DNA from: Nitrospina sp.
Lineage (GTDB): Bacteria > Nitrospinota > Nitrospinia > Nitrospinales > VA-1
Length of the DNA: 14,770 bases
Direction: 5' to 3'
NCBI GenBank assembly: GCA_018665625.1
Contig: JABJCF010000251.1
Location: 1-14,770, forward strand
Of the stretch, positions 5,931 through 13,413 are shown piece after piece; within the stretch, counting starts at the first letter, position 1, and each line of letters starts with the position of its first letter. The notes below the pieces were generated by a model. That model was not told the DNA's origin. It saw nothing but the letters and a program-made list of their open reading frames with translations, and did not search any database. The position numbers and the translations under genes are program-made.

Positions 5931-7954
5931 TTATCCTCGCCCCATTTTTCAGAATATTTTTGCACAGCCTCATGCAAGATGCTCTCTTTATCCATTTTCC
6001 TTTCGAAGCCCTGGATCAACCATTGCATAAATTGACCAATTCTTGCGGCAGCTTTCCCGTCCCGAAAAGGATCCGCCTGATCCAAAAAACCCTCAAACCT
6101 TCCAAATTCAGGGAAGCACACCGGTTCCATCCAGTAGGATTCAAGCGATTTCCATAAGGTTTCCCAATTTTGGAAAACAACATTACCTTCTTCGATCCGG
6201 TATAAGGAACTTACTTTCCACCCGTTTTGATCCAGAATCAGAGTTCGAGTTCCGCTAAGAGCGGCTTCCAAAGCGGCGGTACTGGCATGGAGATACCCGT
6301 GAATCGCAACATCCGATGCCAAAGCAGCAGCTGCTGGTGGTATAGAAGAAGATCCGGAGCTTTCCTCAAATAGATAACATCTTCCAGTATCTTCCAACTT
6401 TCGTAGTAGCTCTGCAGTTTTTCCAAGACGTTTTCTTAGATTTGCCGGTTTTTTGGGTTTAAAAATCAGTCCAATTTCTTGATTCTCTTCCGCCTTTCTA
6501 AGCAAAAACTCATAGCTTTTTGCCATATGTTCATGTCCATGGCCCCAACGACCATCCCCAGTTGAATTCTCATCAAAGTAGGCTAAAACCTTTTTTGCTC
6601 CATGCTGTTCCAAGTTTTTTCGCAATACCTCTGCTTCTGATCGAAGCAGAGAGAAACGATGATCTCCCGGGTAACCGACAGCAATATGGTAAGCTGCTTG
6701 AGAACCACTAGAGATTTCCACTTCTGCATTTTGGGGGGAAAAGCCGAAAATGATATCTACATTGGTAGCCAAGCTCGGAGCAGAAATGTCTTCAAAAGCA
6801 CGTTGCCAGATTACCATAATACCCCCGGCCTGTTGCATGGCCTCTGAAATGGCATAATGCTGATTGTCCCATTTATTTTCGGAGATATAAGCCTTTACGT
6901 TATACCGCTCAAAAAACTCCCTCCAATAAGCGACTTCAAAAAAAAATCGGCTCTGTTCTCTGTTTAAAAACCGTCTTTCCCTCATAAATGGAGAATTCTT
7001 TTTTGCGGAAATAATAGGCTCACATTTTTTATTGTTTCCATGGAAAACCGGAATTGCCGGCGCCGTAGTCAATTTTGAGTGGTGAGAAACTAATGAAAAA
7101 CCACTAGTTTGTACGGCATCCCATTTTTCTTTTGTTACATCCATGCGGGATTGGTGAACAGACAACAGGATATTTTTTGCCGGTATCCCCGACTGTTGCC
7201 AGAAAAAAAGATCAGAGTAGAGAGAATGATTCACAATCTCCGGAACTCGCGTTATTGGAACTGCTATTTTTGGAACTTCCTGGTTAATTTTATCCGAAAC
7301 ACTTCCTTTTTTTTGAGAAATCAGACTTCTAATTTTTTTCGCAAGTCGTAAAAATTCTGGCCTAGAGAAGAAATAATTCTTTATATTGATCGAATCAATT
7401 ATTGAATGCTTTATGATTAATCGAATCCCTAACTCTTCAGCAAACTTCTTGAATGAGTCTTCCCAATATTTTGGGGTCAGGTACAAAATAGCGGTCGCTG
7501 CGGAGTTATTGCTCCGCCTGTGCCAATTAACGGTTTCAATCATAAATACCGTTTTCCATGTCGGAGATGGTGGTGAAGATGGAGAAGTTGAAATAACCAG
7601 ACTTTTTTCCAAATACTTTCCCAACCGGGAGTGATACCACTCCTTTCTTGACAGGGACGTGTACGCTTCACTCTGAAAAATCCGTTTTTGAAATTGAATA
7701 AGATTATGATAAATTGAACTAAGCTGAAGGGAAAGACCCTTTTCATCAAGGACTTCATGGATTTGGAAATCCAGTCTTTCTAAAGTAACGCCCATAAGTG
7801 AAAGCAATTTGGAAGCAAGTTTCAGAGTTTGAGGAGTAGAGTAAAAATAGAAGCACTTTTCTTCGTAAGCATCTGTTCTTCTGTTCTTTAATAATAGCGG
7901 TATTAAACTGCCAACAAGAAGAGGAATGCTCAATTTTTCAAAATATATCAACAT
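5909..7954 (-). CDS. Large putative GT-B-type surface-carbohydrate biosynthesis protein
   Basis: I recognise this only at fold level. Residues 535-575 are typical of the donor-binding half of GT-B proteins related to capsule and CDP-glycerol transferases: an acidic patch, SDVAIHGYLHASTAALEAAL, then SGTRTLILD. FKPKK (499-503) may be the equivalent of the conserved K/H-P element before it. DPFRDGKAAARIG (628-640) followed by WLIQGF and the terminal YSEKWGEDKV resemble 'surface carbohydrate biosynthesis' proteins. Residues 8-22 are hydrophobic (LSIPLLVGSLIPLLL). The role is likely transfer of a sugar or phosphosugar to a surface glycan. No Shine-Dalgarno sequence precedes the ATG, so the start is uncertain. 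The first half of the gene is clearly A+T-richer than the second, and the C-terminus may continue in another frame to 5802. Confidence 0.6.
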   Translation of the reverse strand: MLIYFEKLSIPLLVGSLIPLLLKNRRTDAYEEKCFYFYSTPQTLKLASKLLSLMGVTLERLDFQIHEVLDEKGLSLQLSSIYHNLIQFQKRIFQSEAYTSLSRKEWYHSRLGKYLEKSLVISTSPSSPPSPTWKTVFMIETVNWHRRSNNSAATAILYLTPKYWEDSFKKFAEELGIRLIIKHSIIDSINIKNYFFSRPEFLRLAKKIRSLISQKKGSVSDKINQEVPKIAVPITRVPEIVNHSLYSDLFFWQQSGIPAKNILLSVHQSRMDVTKEKWDAVQTSGFSLVSHHSKLTTAPAIPVFHGNNKKCEPIISAKKNSPFMRERRFLNREQSRFFFEVAYWREFFERYNVKAYISENKWDNQHYAISEAMQQAGGIMVIWQRAFEDISAPSLATNVDIIFGFSPQNAEVEISSGSQAAYHIAVGYPGDHRFSLLRSEAEVLRKNLEQHGAKKVLAYFDENSTGDGRWGHGHEHMAKSYEFLLRKAEENQEIGLIFKPKKPANLRKRLGKTAELLRKLEDTGRCYLFEESSGSSSIPPAAAALASDVAIHGYLHASTAALEAALSGTRTLILDQNGWKVSSLYRIEEGNVVFQNWETLWKSLESYWMEPVCFPEFGRFEGFLDQADPFRDGKAAARIGQFMQWLIQGFERKMDKESILHEAVQKYSEKWGEDKVNQLLC

Positions 7955-7988
7955 AAATAAGTTAGTTTATTAAGTAAATTCTTTTCCT

Positions 7989-8015
7989 ATATTAGATACA
8001 TAGCTGTAATGTAAA
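7989..8015 (-). promoter_or_regulatory. Candidate sigma-70-type promoter in the 189-base gap
   Basis: On the minus strand TTTACA (8010-8015) is followed after 15 bases by TAATAT (7989-7994), upstream of the large gene starting at 7954. The spacing is shorter than the optimal 17. The gap 7955-8143 shows no gene, and no convincing terminator was found in it, so the promoter call is tentative. Confidence 0.25.
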
Positions 8016-8143
8016 ACCAACCAGTCACCAATCGTCTTGTTTCGAACACCTGCCTCTCTATTATATATCTGTAACTTTGGAATAACCGTTTTTCAAAAAC
8101 GCGGCATTAAACCCTTGTTTAAGAGTTAAGTCTTTGCTGATTT

Positions 8144-9154
8144 CTAATATTGATAATAACTTCTATACCAATCGACAAATTTTTCAAGCCCTTCTTCAAT
8201 AGATGTTTCTGCTCTAAAGCCAGTATCTTTCATTAGATCGTCAACATCTGCGAAAGTGGATTGAACATCTCCTGCTTGCATCGGAAGAAATTTTTTATTC
8301 GCTTTTTTACCCAGGATATTTTCTAAAACCTGAATGAATATCGACAGCTCGACTTGTTTATTGTTACCAATATTGTATATTTTATAAGGCGCATAACTGG
8401 TAGCTGGGTCGGGCGAATTACTTGACCATTTTGGATTAGGTTGTGCGATTCGATCCAATACACTAATTATGCCCTTTACAATATCATCAATAAAAGTGAA
8501 GTCTCTTTTCATTTTTCCGTGGTTGAAAACATTGATGGTTTTGTCCTCCAGTATCGCTTTGGTAAAAAGGAAATATGCCATATCCGGTCTTCCCCATGGG
8601 CCATAAACTGTAAAGAATCGTAATCCGGTACAAGGTAGTTGAAATAAGTGAGAATAACTATGAGCCATCAGTTCATTCGCTTTTTTGCTGGCTGCATATA
8701 GCGAAATAGGGTGATCAACGTTATGATGTACTGAATATGGAGTTATGGTGTTGGCCCCATATACTGACGACGACGAAGCAAATACAAAATGTTTGACATT
8801 ATTATGGCGGCATCCTTCCATCAAATTAACGAACCCTACGATATTACTATCTACATAGGCTTGTGGGTTTTTTATTGAATATCGGACTCCTGCTTGAGCC
8901 GCCAGATTAACAACTTTATCAAATCTCTCTGTTGAAAATAAATTTTCAACAGGTTGACGGTCTTCCATGTTGATATCGATGTGTTTATAATTTGGATACT
9001 CTTGCAATTGTTTTAGTCGACTTCTCTTCAAGCTAACATCATAATAGTCATTTAAATTATCGAGCCCTATCACAAAGTCACCTTTGTTCAACAGAGACTT
9101 CGATAAATGAAAACCAATGAAACCAGCAGATCCGGTGATAAGTATTTTAGACAT
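8144..9154 (-). CDS. UDP-glucuronate 4-epimerase (extended SDR family)
   Basis: The protein would interconvert UDP-glucuronate and UDP-galacturonate in the cytoplasm, giving the glycan acidic residues. From the chosen ATG it has 336 residues, the usual size. It shows the NAD-binding GSAGFIG (8-14), LDNLNDYYD (31-39), which I associate with the UDP-glucuronate 4-epimerase subgroup, [11 protein letters not shown] (83-93), SSSSVYG (127-133), and the catalytic YAASK (Y153, K157). [15 protein letters not shown] and the [10 protein letters not shown] segment are also typical of this subgroup. The frame is open further upstream to a TTG at 9199 and an ATG at 9172, but family members begin MKILVTG, so 9154 is preferred, although no start has a strong ribosome site. 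The IS630 element ends 99 bases upstream and probably cuts this gene off from the sulfation genes' transcript. Confidence 0.92.
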   Translation of the reverse strand: MSKILITGSAGFIGFHLSKSLLNKGDFVIGLDNLNDYYDVSLKRSRLKQLQEYPNYKHIDINMEDRQPVENLFSTERFDKVVNLAAQAGVRYSIKNPQAYVDSNIVGFVNLMEGCRHNNVKHFVFASSSSVYGANTITPYSVHHNVDHPISLYAASKKANELMAHSYSHLFQLPCTGLRFFTVYGPWGRPDMAYFLFTKAILEDKTINVFNHGKMKRDFTFIDDIVKGIISVLDRIAQPNPKWSSNSPDPATSYAPYKIYNIGNNKQVELSIFIQVLENILGKKANKKFLPMQAGDVQSTFADVDDLMKDTGFRAETSIEEGLEKFVDWYRSYYQY

Positions 9155-9253
9155 TTGGCTTTTATTAATCATAATCCAGGATTGATATTTTAATGTCAAA
9201 GAAGACTTCTGCTTTGTCTTTTTTGACTATTTTCGCTAAGACTCTCTAAACTA

Positions 9254-9274
9254 GTATATTGTACATCTTAAAAT
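9254..9274 (+). repeat. Left inverted repeat of the IS630 element
   Basis: The 21 bases beginning GTATATTGTACATCTTAA match the reverse complement of 10455-10475 (beginning GTACATTGTACAACTTAA) at 17 of 21 positions. This end lies downstream of the transposase. Confidence 0.85.
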
Positions 9275-9285
9275 TTCGGATATAA

Positions 9286-9960
9286 TCATTTTAACTTGGT
9301 ACGGGCATCGCTAGCGGTAAACTGCCAATCGACCTTGGTTTGACGATTGTTTCTATCGATATTCCATGCCGCCACTGTTGCTCTCATCTTCTCAATACAA
9401 TCAATTCGATTTGCAAGGCATTGTCGTTTTAAAACGCTTAGTTCAATCTCTGCAATATCCAGCCAGCTCCCGTGTTTAGGGGTGAAATGTATTTCAAGCC
9501 GTACCGCCAGACGCCTGGCTTCTTCTGGTGGAAACGCCTCATATAGGGACGCTGTATTGTGTGTATTAAGGTTGTCCATGGTCAGAACTACCTTTTTGGC
9601 GTCCGGATAACGTTCTTCAAGCATTTCTTTGATGAAGTGAGCCCAGTCAATCCGTGTCCGCCGTTCCGTGATTTTGACTTTACGCTTCCCACCAAGCGGT
9701 TCCACCTCAAGGAATATACTTGCAACTCCATTTCGAACATATTCGTCATCCATCAACACAGGATGGCCAGGAGCTGCTGGAATAGGATTATGAACTTCCC
9801 CGATTAGCTGTACACTCGATTCATCCATGCATACTACCGGATACATTTGATTGTATGGACGGGCATAAACTTCAAGAACATCTTCCATAGCCGCTACAAA
9901 ACTCACGTTTTGGTCGGGTGGTATCTTCCAGTATTTGCTCAGGTGAGGCTTAAGTTCATT
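9286..9960 (-). CDS. IS630 transposase, C-terminal DDE part (reached by -1 frameshift)
   Basis: This frame carries the RNase-H-fold catalytic core: first aspartate in CMDESS, second in MDNLNTH, and the glutamate in WLDIAEIELSVLKRQ, the typical IS630 form. There is no independent start with a ribosome site. In this frame the sequence upstream of the nominal start at 9906 reads NELKPHLSKYWKIPPDQN, which is family-like, so the frame really begins at the slippery site near 9960. Together with the first 147 codons of the upstream frame it makes a 371-residue transposase, close to the family's usual length. The enzyme cuts and moves the element at TA dinucleotides. Confidence 0.88.
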   Translation of the reverse strand, partial: NELKPHLSKYWKIPPDQNVSFVAAMEDVLEVYARPYNQMYPVVCMDESSVQLIGEVHNPIPAAPGHPVLMDDEYVRNGVASIFLEVEPLGGKRKVKITERRTRIDWAHFIKEMLEERYPDAKKVVLTMDNLNTHNTASLYEAFPPEEARRLAVRLEIHFTPKHGSWLDIAEIELSVLKRQCLANRIDCIEKMRATVAAWNIDRNNRQTKVDWQFTASDARTKLK

Positions 9961-10400
9961 TTTTTTAAAGTATTACAGACTGTCATTACAGAAACACTCG
10001 GTACAATTTTTAGCTCAACTACTTTTTCAGCCAATAACCGAACAGTCCATCGGCTTCGCCCTTCCGGGGCTTCCGAACATGCCAGGGCTAAAAGTCTGGC
10101 CTCGAAATCGCCACCGAATTGAATTTCTCGCGGTGGAGTCACACGTTTCTTTCGTTCAATCGCAGCTGAAATGCCTTCTTCAATTAGTTGTTTCTTTAAA
10201 TGCTCAAGGCTGCGAGTTGTAGTCCCGAGAGCTTCAGCAACCTGGACTACTTTCCATTTCGAGCCATATTCCCCTACATCAAGCAAGAGTAAGGCTCGGG
10301 CATATAAAACTGTACGGGCTGCCCTTTTTCCCTTTGTTGAAATCGCTTCTAAATCTTTTCGTTCTTCTTTTGTTAATATTACTTTGTAGCGTGGTGCCAT
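9939..10400 (-). CDS. IS630 transposase, N-terminal DNA-binding part
   Basis: A 153-residue frame with helix-turn-helix character: VVQVAEALGTTTRSLEHLKK resembles the first HTH and WTVRLLAEKVVE to SVMTVCNTLKKMNL the second, as in IS630 transposases. An AAGGAGG lies 5 bases before the ATG, the strongest ribosome site in the window. The frame ends at a TGA shortly after an A8 run. A -1 shift there continues into the catalytic part, while translation without the shift gives a short DNA-binding protein that could repress transposition, as is known for other frameshifting IS families. Confidence 0.88.
   Translation of the reverse strand: MAPRYKVILTKEERKDLEAISTKGKRAARTVLYARALLLLDVGEYGSKWKVVQVAEALGTTTRSLEHLKKQLIEEGISAAIERKKRVTPPREIQFGGDFEARLLALACSEAPEGRSRWTVRLLAEKVVELKIVPSVSVMTVCNTLKKMNLSLT
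9959..9966 (-). other. A AAA AAA slippery site for -1 frameshifting in the transposase
   Basis: The coding strand reads TTA AAA AAA ATG AAC in the first frame. The heptamer A AAA AAA is a perfect X XXY YYZ site, and a -1 step gives AAT GAA CTT AAG, the start of the conserved second part. Programmed -1 frameshifting at A runs is an established expression mode for several IS families, including IS630 members. Confidence 0.75.
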
Positions 10401-10454
10401 ATCATCCTCCTTGGTTAGAAGAATGACTATAACAAACTATTTATATTATGCGCA

Positions 10455-10475
10455 GTATTAAGTTGTACAATGTAC
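10455..10475 (-). repeat. Right inverted repeat of the IS630 element
   Basis: The partner of 9254-9274, with 17 of 21 bases matching. This end lies upstream of the transposase start and is followed directly by the TA duplication. Confidence 0.85.
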
Positions 10476-10484
10476 TAGCTATCT

Positions 10485-12674
10485 TCATTTAATAAAAATT
10501 TCCGTTCCTTCTTTGATTCCGTTAATCAAATATCCTGATATTTCTTTTCGCATAAACCATTCTGGTGGGATCTCTAATTTTTCAATCATTTCACGGCCCT
10601 CTGTGCCACTTATCCTAAGAATATTCTCGTCATCATGCTCACATCCTTGGGTGTGCTGTTTGCATTTTTTGCAGTAATTCACTTCGTCAAAAAATATCGG
10701 TTTAATCCCAATATTGCCTAACTCAATAAATAGTTTTTTAGAGGCGTCATGAGCATAAAATTTCCCTACTCCTGAATGATCACGACCAACCACCATATGA
10801 CTACATCCGAAATTCTTTCGACAAATCGCTGTAAATACGGCTTCCCTGGGTCCAGCATATCTTGGATAGCTTTGAAATGCAGCGATCAATGCTCCCTTAT
10901 GTGGAAAGTGTTTCTCAACGATCATTTCGTAACTCTTTAATATGACTTCAGGAGAATAATCGCCACTTTTTTTGGGTCCAACTAAAGGATGAATAAAAAT
11001 ACCATCGCAGTGAGCATTTTTATAACCAAGATTCTGGATGTATTCATGTGCACGATGAACGACATTCCTCGTATGAAAACCAAGCACTCGAGTCCAATGT
11101 TTATTTTCAAAAATAAAGCGCGCTTGTTTGGGTGTTATTTCATAGTGTTTAAGATCGGAGGGTAGCCGTTTTGCCATTTTAATTTTACCAGCTAGAAAGG
11201 AAGAACCACCTTCATAAAGTAGACGTACACCTGGATGGGATTGATCTTTTGTTAAAAATACTTTTTGAGCGAATTCATCTAAATCGAATGAAAATCTTTC
11301 ACTAATGTCTAAACAAGCATAAATCTCATCGCTCCCTTCCAAACATAAGGCTACTTGATCCCCTACGCCTATCCCTTTGAGTTGTTCTTCACCAGTCTGA
11401 AGTGTAATTGGTAAAGTCCATATCGTCCCATTTGGCAAAGTGTAAACGTCTATAACAGATTCCACTTCTTTTTTTGTCAAAAAGCCTTCAAGTGGTGAAT
11501 AGGTTCCAATAGCAATTTGTTCAACATTCATTAAATCTGAAACACTGATTTGAATTTTTGGCAGATTCTTCCATTCTTCCACTTCCTCCCCAGATGCAAT
11601 TCGATTCACTAGAATGCCGCCATGTGGATCAACCAATAAATATGGATTTTGACGAATAATCTTATCTACAGAAAATGGAGCATGGTTTGAATATTCTGAG
11701 AACTGCTGGATCAATTTATTCACCATCTGTGCGCATTGTACGGGATATTTTCCAATGGCTGTCTCAGCAGCCAAAACCAAACCATCGGCGCCATCAGCTA
11801 AGGTATTGAAAATATCATTCACCTCAGCCCTGGTTGGATTCGGTTGGGTACACATTGATTCCAATAAATTTGTAGCAACATAACATTTTACATGATTTTG
11901 TTTGGCGATATTTATGATTTCTTTTTGAGCTCTTGGTATTTGCTCAATGGGTAACTGTCTGGAAAGGTCACCCCGATCCAACAGGAGCGCATCAGAACGT
12001 TTTGAAATGCCATCTATATTGCGAATACCTGTTAAGGTTTCAATCTTTGAAATAACAAAATTCCTCTCACCAACCAACTCACGAATTAACTCGACGTCTT
12101 CTTTTTTATTAGCAAAAGAAAGAGCAAAATGTTTGATACCTAAATTGAGTCCTATTTGAATCGAATCTTTATCTTTCTGAGTTAAAGGATGTAACGGAAC
12201 ATCTCGGTCTATGCTCACGGCCTTATTATTCCCTATTTTTCCTCCCGTAATCACACGTGTAACCCAGCCATGTTTGTTTTTATCAATGACTTGCACTAAA
12301 ACTGAGTTAAAATCGATGCTGATAATATCCCCGATTTTCAAAGTGTCAACCACATCAGTGGGGTATAAACTTATTCTTTCCTCATCTCCTATAATAACCT
12401 CTGACGCAATATGCAAATAATTATTTTCCTTAACTTCAATGTAATCCGTTTTAAGCTTTGCAGTACGAACTTGGGCGCCTTCCGTATCCAAACAGATTGG
12501 AATTGAAGCGAAATTTTGTATCGTTTTTATAACAGTTGGCAGGTCTTCTACACTAGTATGGGATAAATTGATACGGAATAGGCTTACACCTAAGTCTTCG
12601 AGCCTGGAAATCACTCTTTCATTTCTAGAAACCGGCCCCAAAGTGCAAAGTATTTCCTTTTGTAGAGTATTCAT
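10485..12674 (-). CDS. Pyruvate kinase (A/B domains)-ATP sulfurylase fusion
   Basis: Two enzymes in one 729-residue chain. Residues 1-340 match pyruvate kinase: FRINLSH (R34, N36, S38), LDTEGAQVRT (D63, T64, R70), SKIET (K210, E212), RGDL (D236), VATNLLESM (T268) and PTRAEVND; the catalytic set is conserved. The usual C-terminal allosteric domain is absent. From about 345 a full ATP sulfurylase follows: a PUA-like region with GTYSPLEGFL, FHTRNVVHRAHE (533-544), GRDHSGVG (630-637), a likely zinc site C668, C671, C678, H680, and SGTEGREM. ATP sulfurylase makes APS and pyrophosphate from ATP and sulfate; pyruvate kinase makes ATP from ADP and phosphoenolpyruvate. AAAGGA lies 6 bases before the ATG. 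With the upstream CysC-like kinase and sulfotransferase it completes a PAPS route. ATP regeneration within the fusion is inference; a regulatory, non-kinase role for the N-terminal half is the alternative. Confidence 0.93.
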   Translation of the reverse strand: MNTLQKEILCTLGPVSRNERVISRLEDLGVSLFRINLSHTSVEDLPTVIKTIQNFASIPICLDTEGAQVRTAKLKTDYIEVKENNYLHIASEVIIGDEERISLYPTDVVDTLKIGDIISIDFNSVLVQVIDKNKHGWVTRVITGGKIGNNKAVSIDRDVPLHPLTQKDKDSIQIGLNLGIKHFALSFANKKEDVELIRELVGERNFVISKIETLTGIRNIDGISKRSDALLLDRGDLSRQLPIEQIPRAQKEIINIAKQNHVKCYVATNLLESMCTQPNPTRAEVNDIFNTLADGADGLVLAAETAIGKYPVQCAQMVNKLIQQFSEYSNHAPFSVDKIIRQNPYLLVDPHGGILVNRIASGEEVEEWKNLPKIQISVSDLMNVEQIAIGTYSPLEGFLTKKEVESVIDVYTLPNGTIWTLPITLQTGEEQLKGIGVGDQVALCLEGSDEIYACLDISERFSFDLDEFAQKVFLTKDQSHPGVRLLYEGGSSFLAGKIKMAKRLPSDLKHYEITPKQARFIFENKHWTRVLGFHTRNVVHRAHEYIQNLGYKNAHCDGIFIHPLVGPKKSGDYSPEVILKSYEMIVEKHFPHKGALIAAFQSYPRYAGPREAVFTAICRKNFGCSHMVVGRDHSGVGKFYAHDASKKLFIELGNIGIKPIFFDEVNYCKKCKQHTQGCEHDDENILRISGTEGREMIEKLEIPPEWFMRKEISGYLINGIKEGTEIFIK

Positions 12675-12860
12675 TGTTTTTCCTTTTATTTTTTTAGGTG
12701 CTTTGATCAGTTTTCATATCCATAACTTTTTCAAAAATAATCTGATAGTTAGGTTTTAATGATTCAGTGGATATTAAAAAAATGTTTTAGAAATCAGGTG
12801 CTTTTTTTGTTTGCTAGCTATCTCAATCGAACTAAAAGGTTTCCCCCTTCCTGATTTCGT
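12675..12860 (-). other. A+T-rich 186-base gap upstream of the fusion gene
   Basis: Nothing resembling a gene lies here. It contains the AAAGGA ribosome site (12681-12686) of the fusion gene and two exact copies of AGGTGCTTT (plus-strand reading) starting 100 bases apart, at 12696 and 12796. Their meaning is unclear. A TAATAT hexamer occurs on the minus strand but has no good -35 partner. A gap this large inside the sulfation set may hold an internal promoter. Confidence 0.35.
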
Positions 12861-13376
12861 TTAATCGGATATTGGTAAATGATTCAGAATCAACTTTACC
12901 GCTTCTTGGTCTTCCATGTGATCCGTCCTAATGATGAGGTCAGAATTTACAGGTTCTTCATAATGCAGTTTTTCAGAGAATCCGATTAGATTATCAATTT
13001 CCCCCAATATTGCTTTTTGATAAAGCCCCTTCGTGTCGCGATTAATTAATGTTTCGATAGAGCATGTAACAAATATTTCAAAATACTCTTTCCCAAGTTT
13101 TTTCTTAGCATACTTACGAGTTTCCTCATAAGGAGAAATTACTGAAACAACAACAAAATCAAACAACTTGAATGTCTTTAAGCATTCTTCAATGATTGAA
13201 TAGTTATTTTTCAGAATAGATTCGACGGTAAAGTGATTTACTGTTTTATTAAATTTTCTAACAAAATCTCCATCTATTATACGCACAGAAAACCTTTTCT
13301 TTTGCAAAACTGAACTTAAGGATTCTGCCAGAGTCGACTTTCCCGAACCTGACATACCAGTAAACCAAATAACCAT
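12861..13376 (-). CDS. Divergent adenylylsulfate (APS) kinase, CysC-like
   Basis: The protein would phosphorylate APS at the 3' position with ATP, giving PAPS, the donor for sulfotransferases. At 171 residues it is slightly shorter than typical CysC. It has the Walker A loop GMSGSGKST (7-15), DGDFVR (35-40), ISPYEETR (80-87), and the family signature RDTKGLYQKA (113-122) followed by GEIDNLIGF and a YEEP segment. The stretch after DGDFVR, which in CysC reads roughly LGFS..DR..NIRR and helps bind APS, is replaced here by NHFTVESILKNNYSII without the arginines, so substrate affinity or specificity may be altered. The start has a weak AGG upstream. It lies 37 bases after the sulfotransferase gene and 186 before the ATP sulfurylase fusion. 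The context strongly supports sulfate activation. Confidence 0.85.
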   Translation of the reverse strand: MVIWFTGMSGSGKSTLAESLSSVLQKKRFSVRIIDGDFVRKFNKTVNHFTVESILKNNYSIIEECLKTFKLFDFVVVSVISPYEETRKYAKKKLGKEYFEIFVTCSIETLINRDTKGLYQKAILGEIDNLIGFSEKLHYEEPVNSDLIIRTDHMEDQEAVKLILNHLPISD

Positions 13377-13413
13377 TTTATCAGCCTAATTTAAAAGAGA
13401 GCGCACTCGTTTG

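Larger units (their letters stand above)
9254..10475 (-). mobile_element. IS630-family insertion sequence, apparently complete, 1222 bp
   Basis: The element has imperfect 21-bp terminal inverted repeats, a TA duplication, and a transposase encoded in two overlapping frames on the minus strand. All three DDE residues are present. Its G+C content is visibly higher than the flanking sulfation and epimerase genes, so it is a separate arrival. It lies 9 bases beyond the stop of the pyruvate kinase-ATP sulfurylase gene and interrupts no recognisable coding sequence. Confidence 0.9.
9252..10477. repeat. TA target-site duplication flanking the IS
   Basis: TA at 9252-9253 and TA at 10476-10477 directly border the inverted repeats. 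TA duplication is the rule for IS630/Tc1-type elements, so the two TA dinucleotides fix the element ends at 9254 and 10475. Confidence 0.8.

Noticed and set aside
8086..8100. CGTTTTTCAAAAACG palindrome as a terminator
   Set aside because: The stem is six mostly A-T pairs around a 3-base loop, and no T run follows on either strand, so it does not look like an intrinsic terminator.
10475..10484. CTAGCTATCT at the IS flank also present near 12814, as a sign of a past duplication or second target site
   Set aside because: Only ten bases match, part of which is the IS end itself, and there is no second inverted repeat near 12814.
12696..12804. Two AGGTGCTTT copies exactly 100 bases apart as an operator pair
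   Set aside because: Nine bases in A+T-rich DNA can repeat by chance, there is no symmetry within the repeat, and no promoter is fixed between them; noted only as part of the gap description.
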